Source of the DNA: Actinomycetes bacterium | GTDB taxonomy: Bacteria; Actinomycetota; Acidimicrobiia; Acidimicrobiales; Bog-793 | NCBI GenBank assembly: GCA_021821585.1 | Contig: JAKACF010000098.1 | Coordinates: forward strand, 1-9,768 | Length of the DNA stretch: 9,768 bases | Direction of reading: 5' to 3' | In this document: positions 7,527-9,768 of the stretch, one piece after another | Layout: the number at the start of each line of letters is the position of its first letter | Position numbering within the stretch: position 1 is the stretch's first letter | The notes under the pieces: model-generated | Told to the model about the DNA's origin: nothing | What the model saw: only the letters and a program-made list of their open reading frames with translations | The model's database searches: none | Made by a program: the position numbers and the translations under genes

Positions 7527-7559
7527 CGGTACGGCGGTGTCGTCGCGACACCGCTACCG
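7527..7559 (+). repeat. Strong inverted repeat / hairpin
   Basis: GCGGTGTCG (7534-7542), loop TCG, CGACACCGC (7546-7554) forms a perfect nine-pair stem. CGGTA (7527-7531) and TACCG (7555-7559) continue it with five more pairs, leaving a two-base bulge (7532-7533). No T-run follows. It could be a second terminator, an operator for a dimeric regulator of the cytochrome genes, or an RNA element; the sequence does not decide. Confidence 0.6.
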
Positions 7560-7665
7560 GTGCAACCGAGCTGCTAGCTGCGACCATCTCCGGCGCTGAT
7601 CGCGTCACCCTCATGGATCGCCGCGAGCGCCGGCAGCCGTCGGTGATGCAAGCCGTCTGTAAGAG

Positions 7666-7695
7666 TTGAGAGCCGCAGCGGAAGTGAGCTATCGG
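7666..7695 (+). promoter_or_regulatory. Possible promoter of the cytochrome b operon
   Basis: TTGAGA (7666-7671) and TATCGG (7690-7695) are separated by 18 bases, acceptable for a housekeeping-type promoter, although the -10 lacks the final T. Transcription would begin near 7702, giving a leader of about 70 bases that includes the short frame at 7726-7782. Weak on sequence alone; chosen because an upstream terminator-like hairpin implies a new promoter in this gap. Confidence 0.3.
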
Positions 7696-7725
7696 TGTAG
7701 GGGAGGAACTGGGTACCGAGGGGTG

Positions 7726-7782
7726 ATGATGCGTCGACGAAGACAGCGGACTCGAGAGGGTGGAGCAGCAGGCGCGTGGTGA
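7726..7782 (+). CDS. Possible 18-residue Arg-rich leader peptide overlapping the cytochrome b start
   Basis: The frame ATG-ATG then CGT CGA CGA AGA encodes MMRRRRQRTREGGAAGAW, with GAGGGG at 7718-7723 close upstream as a ribosome-binding site. Its TGA (7780-7782) overlaps the second GTG of the cytochrome b gene (7779-7781) as GTGA, the typical geometry for translational coupling. CGA and AGA are normally rare in genomes this GC-rich. It may instead be untranslated leader; there is no homology to judge from. Confidence 0.3.
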   Translation: MMRRRRQRTREGGAAGAW

Positions 7783-8636
7783 CCGCCTCGCTTGTCGATC
7801 TCAACCATCCGGGGCACTACCTGCACTGGAGCTTCATCCTGATCTCGGTCGCGAACCTCATCGTGATCGCCGTCATGGTGGCCCTCTTCATCGCCGCAAT
7901 CAGCCTGCCGTTCCTTCGAGTGCGTGCGGTGCCAGCCAAGCGGGACGAAACGCCCGCCCGCACTCGCGGCGGCGGCGACGTTCCCGATCAGCCTCGGACG
8001 TGGACGGGAGGCGTGCGCCGGCTCGGGCTTCGCTTCCTTCCTCCGCAGAAGCTGCTCCCTGACGCCCAGCCGGTCTACGTCGCCTCGTGGGCGTACGTCT
8101 TCGGGGTTGCCACGCTCGGGGCGCTCGTCATCGTGATCGCGAGCGGGATCACCCTCTCCGTCGAAGGCCCGGCATGGTGGCACATCTCCGATGTGGGCCA
8201 CTTCGTGAACTCGATCCATCTCTGGTCCGTTGAGCTCTTCATGGGCTTCATGACGGTGCATCTGTGGGCGAAGTTCTGGATGGCAGCCTGGCGGGGACGC
8301 CGCCAAGCCACCTGGATCACCGGTGTCCTCTGTTTCCTCGTCGCCATCTTCGAGGCCTTCAGCGGATACATCTCGCAGACCAATTTCGACTCACAGTGGA
8401 TCGCGTTCGAAGCAAAGGATGCCTTCAACGCAGGGGGCATCGGGGCTTTCATCAACCCGATGAACTTCGGTCAGGCGATCATGCTCCACATCGCCCTCGT
8501 GCCGGCGGCGGTGCTCCTGCTAGTGGGCGTACACGTCCTGCTTGTGCGGATCCACGGCGTCGTCCCACCGATTGATGCCCGGCCCGAGGATCTCCGAGGA
8601 GAGAACGTACCGCTCGAGGGGGAGATGAGCCGATGA
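7776..8636 (+). CDS. Cytochrome b N-terminal domain protein (b6-like), quinol oxidation subunit
   Basis: A 286-residue membrane protein. An extra helix at about 19-45 and a basic loop precede a cytochrome b four-helix core. Helix B carries His148 and His162 (13 residues between) and helix D His238 and His253 (14 between, as in b6 rather than mitochondrial cytochrome b); these should bind the two b hemes. The segment RGRRQATWITGVL, with SGYIS further on, matches the conserved B-C loop and helix C of cytochrome b, and D-S-Q-W sits where Q-Y/W-W is usual. It ends after helix D, so subunit IV functions must come from another protein. Start GTG 7776 (or GTG 7779) has GGAG at 7762-7765. The stop overlaps the next gene's ATG (ATGA), indicating one operon. 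No Rieske or cytochrome c gene is visible here; they may lie elsewhere. Menaquinol as substrate is inferred from lineage. Confidence 0.87.
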   Translation: MVTASLVDLNHPGHYLHWSFILISVANLIVIAVMVALFIAAISLPFLRVRAVPAKRDETPARTRGGGDVPDQPRTWTGGVRRLGLRFLPPQKLLPDAQPVYVASWAYVFGVATLGALVIVIASGITLSVEGPAWWHISDVGHFVNSIHLWSVELFMGFMTVHLWAKFWMAAWRGRRQATWITGVLCFLVAIFEAFSGYISQTNFDSQWIAFEAKDAFNAGGIGAFINPMNFGQAIMLHIALVPAAVLLLVGVHVLLVRIHGVVPPIDARPEDLRGENVPLEGEMSR

Positions 8637-9622
8637 GCCGACGAGCTGCACCGGCGTTGTCGAAGCTCGAGCGCAGCCGGCTCGAAGCCCAGCCGTGGCG
8701 GGGCCCGCAGCGTCACTACGACATCATCAAGGAGGCGACGATCGCGGTCGTGGTCATGGCGCTGCTCGCGATCCTCTTGTCCTTCCTGTTCTCGTCCCCG
8801 GACAAGCGCCCGGTCACGCTGCGCCAATGGGCCGACGCCCAGCCCGCCGGCTTCGTCCAGGTGGCACTGACCGAGCTGAACGGCACTTCGACTACCGCTA
8901 CATACGGGCCGCCCTTCAACCACGCCAGCGGCTCGGTGCAGTATCTCGGGCCTATCTCGATTCAGCGCTTCTTCGGCGTTTCGTGGCCGATCGATGCGCC
9001 GCGGGCCTTCGTGATCGATCCTCTGAAGACGCTTCCGTCTTCACCCGCCCTCGACGGAGCGATCCATAGCTGGGAGACCTCGACCGACTCCCAACGGGCG
9101 GCCTGGACCAGGGCCTACGGCAAGGTCGTCAACGGCCTCGGACTATCTGCCGCGGTGCCGTCGCGATCGCCGGCGGCCGCCGGCCCCGTGCCCGTGCTGC
9201 TGCAGTCGCTGCTCGGGATGGCTCGCTCCGGTGGACTCGACAACGCCCTTGTCTCCCACGGAACCTTCTACAGCTCCGACTACAGCCGACCGCTCATGTT
9301 CCTCGGAGATTCGGCGACATCGCAGGATGGCAGCTACTGGAACCGCATCGTGACAGCCGAACACCTGCAGGGATCGCAGTGGGGGGTGATGAACGAAACC
9401 GGCTCCTGGCCGGGTCAGCCGTGGTTGTGGCTCTACTCGATGTGGTACCAGGTATCGCCGATCGGCACTTCATCGAACGCCGACATCCTGGTGGTCGCGA
9501 TCGTGACCGTGCTGAGCCTCGGCCTCCTGCTGCTGCCGTTCATCCCGGGGCTGCGATCGATTCCGCGGTGGGTCCCGGTACATCGCGTGATCTGGCGGAA
9601 CTACTACCGCCGATCTGAGTGA
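8633..9622 (+). CDS. Cytochrome b-associated membrane protein with large extracytoplasmic domain
   Basis: A 329-residue protein translated from an ATG that overlaps the cytochrome b stop by four bases, so the two are coupled and probably act together. It has a basic cytoplasmic N-tail, one helix at about 35-54, a soluble region at about 57-282 and a second helix at about 284-302 followed by PFIPGLRSIPRWVPVHRVIW and an Arg-rich end. With both termini inside by the positive-inside rule, the 225-residue middle part faces outside. It contains no cysteine, so no CxxCH heme site, Rieske cluster site or disulfide. The Trp-rich stretch just before helix 2 (WPGQPWLWLYSMWY) may lie at the membrane surface. 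It occupies the place of a subunit IV gene but lacks that family's three-helix layout. Likely an accessory or assembly subunit of the b-type complex; I do not recognise a named family. Confidence 0.72.
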   Translation: MSRRAAPALSKLERSRLEAQPWRGPQRHYDIIKEATIAVVVMALLAILLSFLFSSPDKRPVTLRQWADAQPAGFVQVALTELNGTSTTATYGPPFNHASGSVQYLGPISIQRFFGVSWPIDAPRAFVIDPLKTLPSSPALDGAIHSWETSTDSQRAAWTRAYGKVVNGLGLSAAVPSRSPAAAGPVPVLLQSLLGMARSGGLDNALVSHGTFYSSDYSRPLMFLGDSATSQDGSYWNRIVTAEHLQGSQWGVMNETGSWPGQPWLWLYSMWYQVSPIGTSSNADILVVAIVTVLSLGLLLLPFIPGLRSIPRWVPVHRVIWRNYYRRSE

Positions 9623-9626
9623 TCGT

Positions 9627-9652
9627 CGGCCGAGCAGCTGGTGGACCGGCCG
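9627..9652 (+). terminator. Weak hairpin after the cytochrome b operon
   Basis: CGGCCG at 9627-9632 can pair with CGGCCG at 9647-9652 across a 14-base loop, starting four bases after the stop of the partner gene. Each arm is itself a palindrome, there is no T-run, and such short GC repeats are common in this base composition. It may help to end the operon ahead of the tRNA promoter. Confidence 0.25.
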
Positions 9653-9671
9653 CGCACCCGCCCGAGTCCGG

Positions 9672-9700
9672 TTGGCTCCCCGCTCTGCTGCGCCTATACT
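9672..9700 (+). promoter_or_regulatory. Promoter of the initiator tRNA gene
   Basis: TTGGCT (9672-9677) and TATACT (9695-9700) are separated by 17 bases, the optimal spacing, and both are close to housekeeping consensus. The predicted transcription start near 9707 is about five bases before the mature tRNA. This is the best promoter match in the window, as expected for a strongly expressed stable RNA. Confidence 0.75.
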
Positions 9701-9711
9701 GATGTCTCCGC

Positions 9712-9768
<57 letters not shown>

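Larger units (their letters stand above)
7359..7775 (+). other. 417-base intergenic region between UPF0182 and cytochrome b genes
   Basis: No convincing full-length gene. A 78-codon forward frame at 7433-7669 is Arg-rich with no recognisable domain, and reverse frames here are extensions of shadows of the flanking genes. The stretch holds two inverted repeats (7380-7419 and 7527-7559), a weak promoter-like pair (7666-7695), a purine-rich AGGGGAGG at 7699-7706 and a possible 18-codon leader peptide ending at the cytochrome b start. These are listed separately. Confidence 0.6.

Noticed and set aside
7433..7669. 78-codon forward frame in the intergenic region
   Set aside because: CTG/TTG-like or non-ideal start context, Arg-rich composition, contains the strong hairpin inside it, and no recognisable domain.

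Overview
The window comes from a high-GC bacterium, most likely an actinomycetote and quite possibly an acidimicrobium-like lineage. The evidence is the strong G/C bias at third codon positions, GTG starts, apparently leaderless genes, a Wag31/DivIVA-type protein, and a YlbL-like protease next to a UPF0182 protein, a pairing familiar from mycobacteria (Rv3194c/Rv3193c). The exact taxon is inference.

Layout. (1) 1-348 (+): C-terminal part of an MreB/actin-like protein cut by the window edge. (2) 266-976 (-): HEAT-repeat protein whose 3' end runs into the MreB-like gene and whose start overlaps the start of the next gene. (3) 965-2176 (+): membrane-anchored PDZ/Lon-type Ser-Lys protease. (4) 2231-4336 (+): 701-residue DivIVA-like coiled-coil protein with a long acidic linker and a C-terminal Cys/His motif like the end of phage Mu gpF/SPP1 gp7 proteins. 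(5) 4347-7358 (+): UPF0182 seven-helix membrane protein. (6) 7359-7775: 417-base intergenic stretch with two hairpins, a possible promoter and a possible short leader peptide. (7) 7776-8636 and 8633-9622 (+): b6-like cytochrome b and a translationally coupled membrane partner with a large extracytoplasmic domain. (8) 9712-9768 (+): 5' part of the initiator tRNA-fMet gene behind a near-consensus promoter.

How the parts fit. Genes 1, 3, 4 and 5 are mostly envelope, cell-shape or polar-growth related by family: an MreB-like filament protein, a surface protease of the type that removes a division inhibitor in Bacillus, and a DivIVA-like scaffold. UPF0182 has no established function. The cytochrome b pair looks like a small module for quinol electron transfer; no Rieske protein, cytochrome c or subunit IV is present here. 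Two genes (4 and 5) start seven bases after a TAG(G/C)CT box, which suggests leaderless transcripts.

The most unusual item is gene 4: a polar-scaffold-like N-terminus joined to a phage-head-like zinc-knuckle C-terminus, placed between two genes that are usually direct neighbours. I saw no CRISPR array, insertion sequence or integrase.
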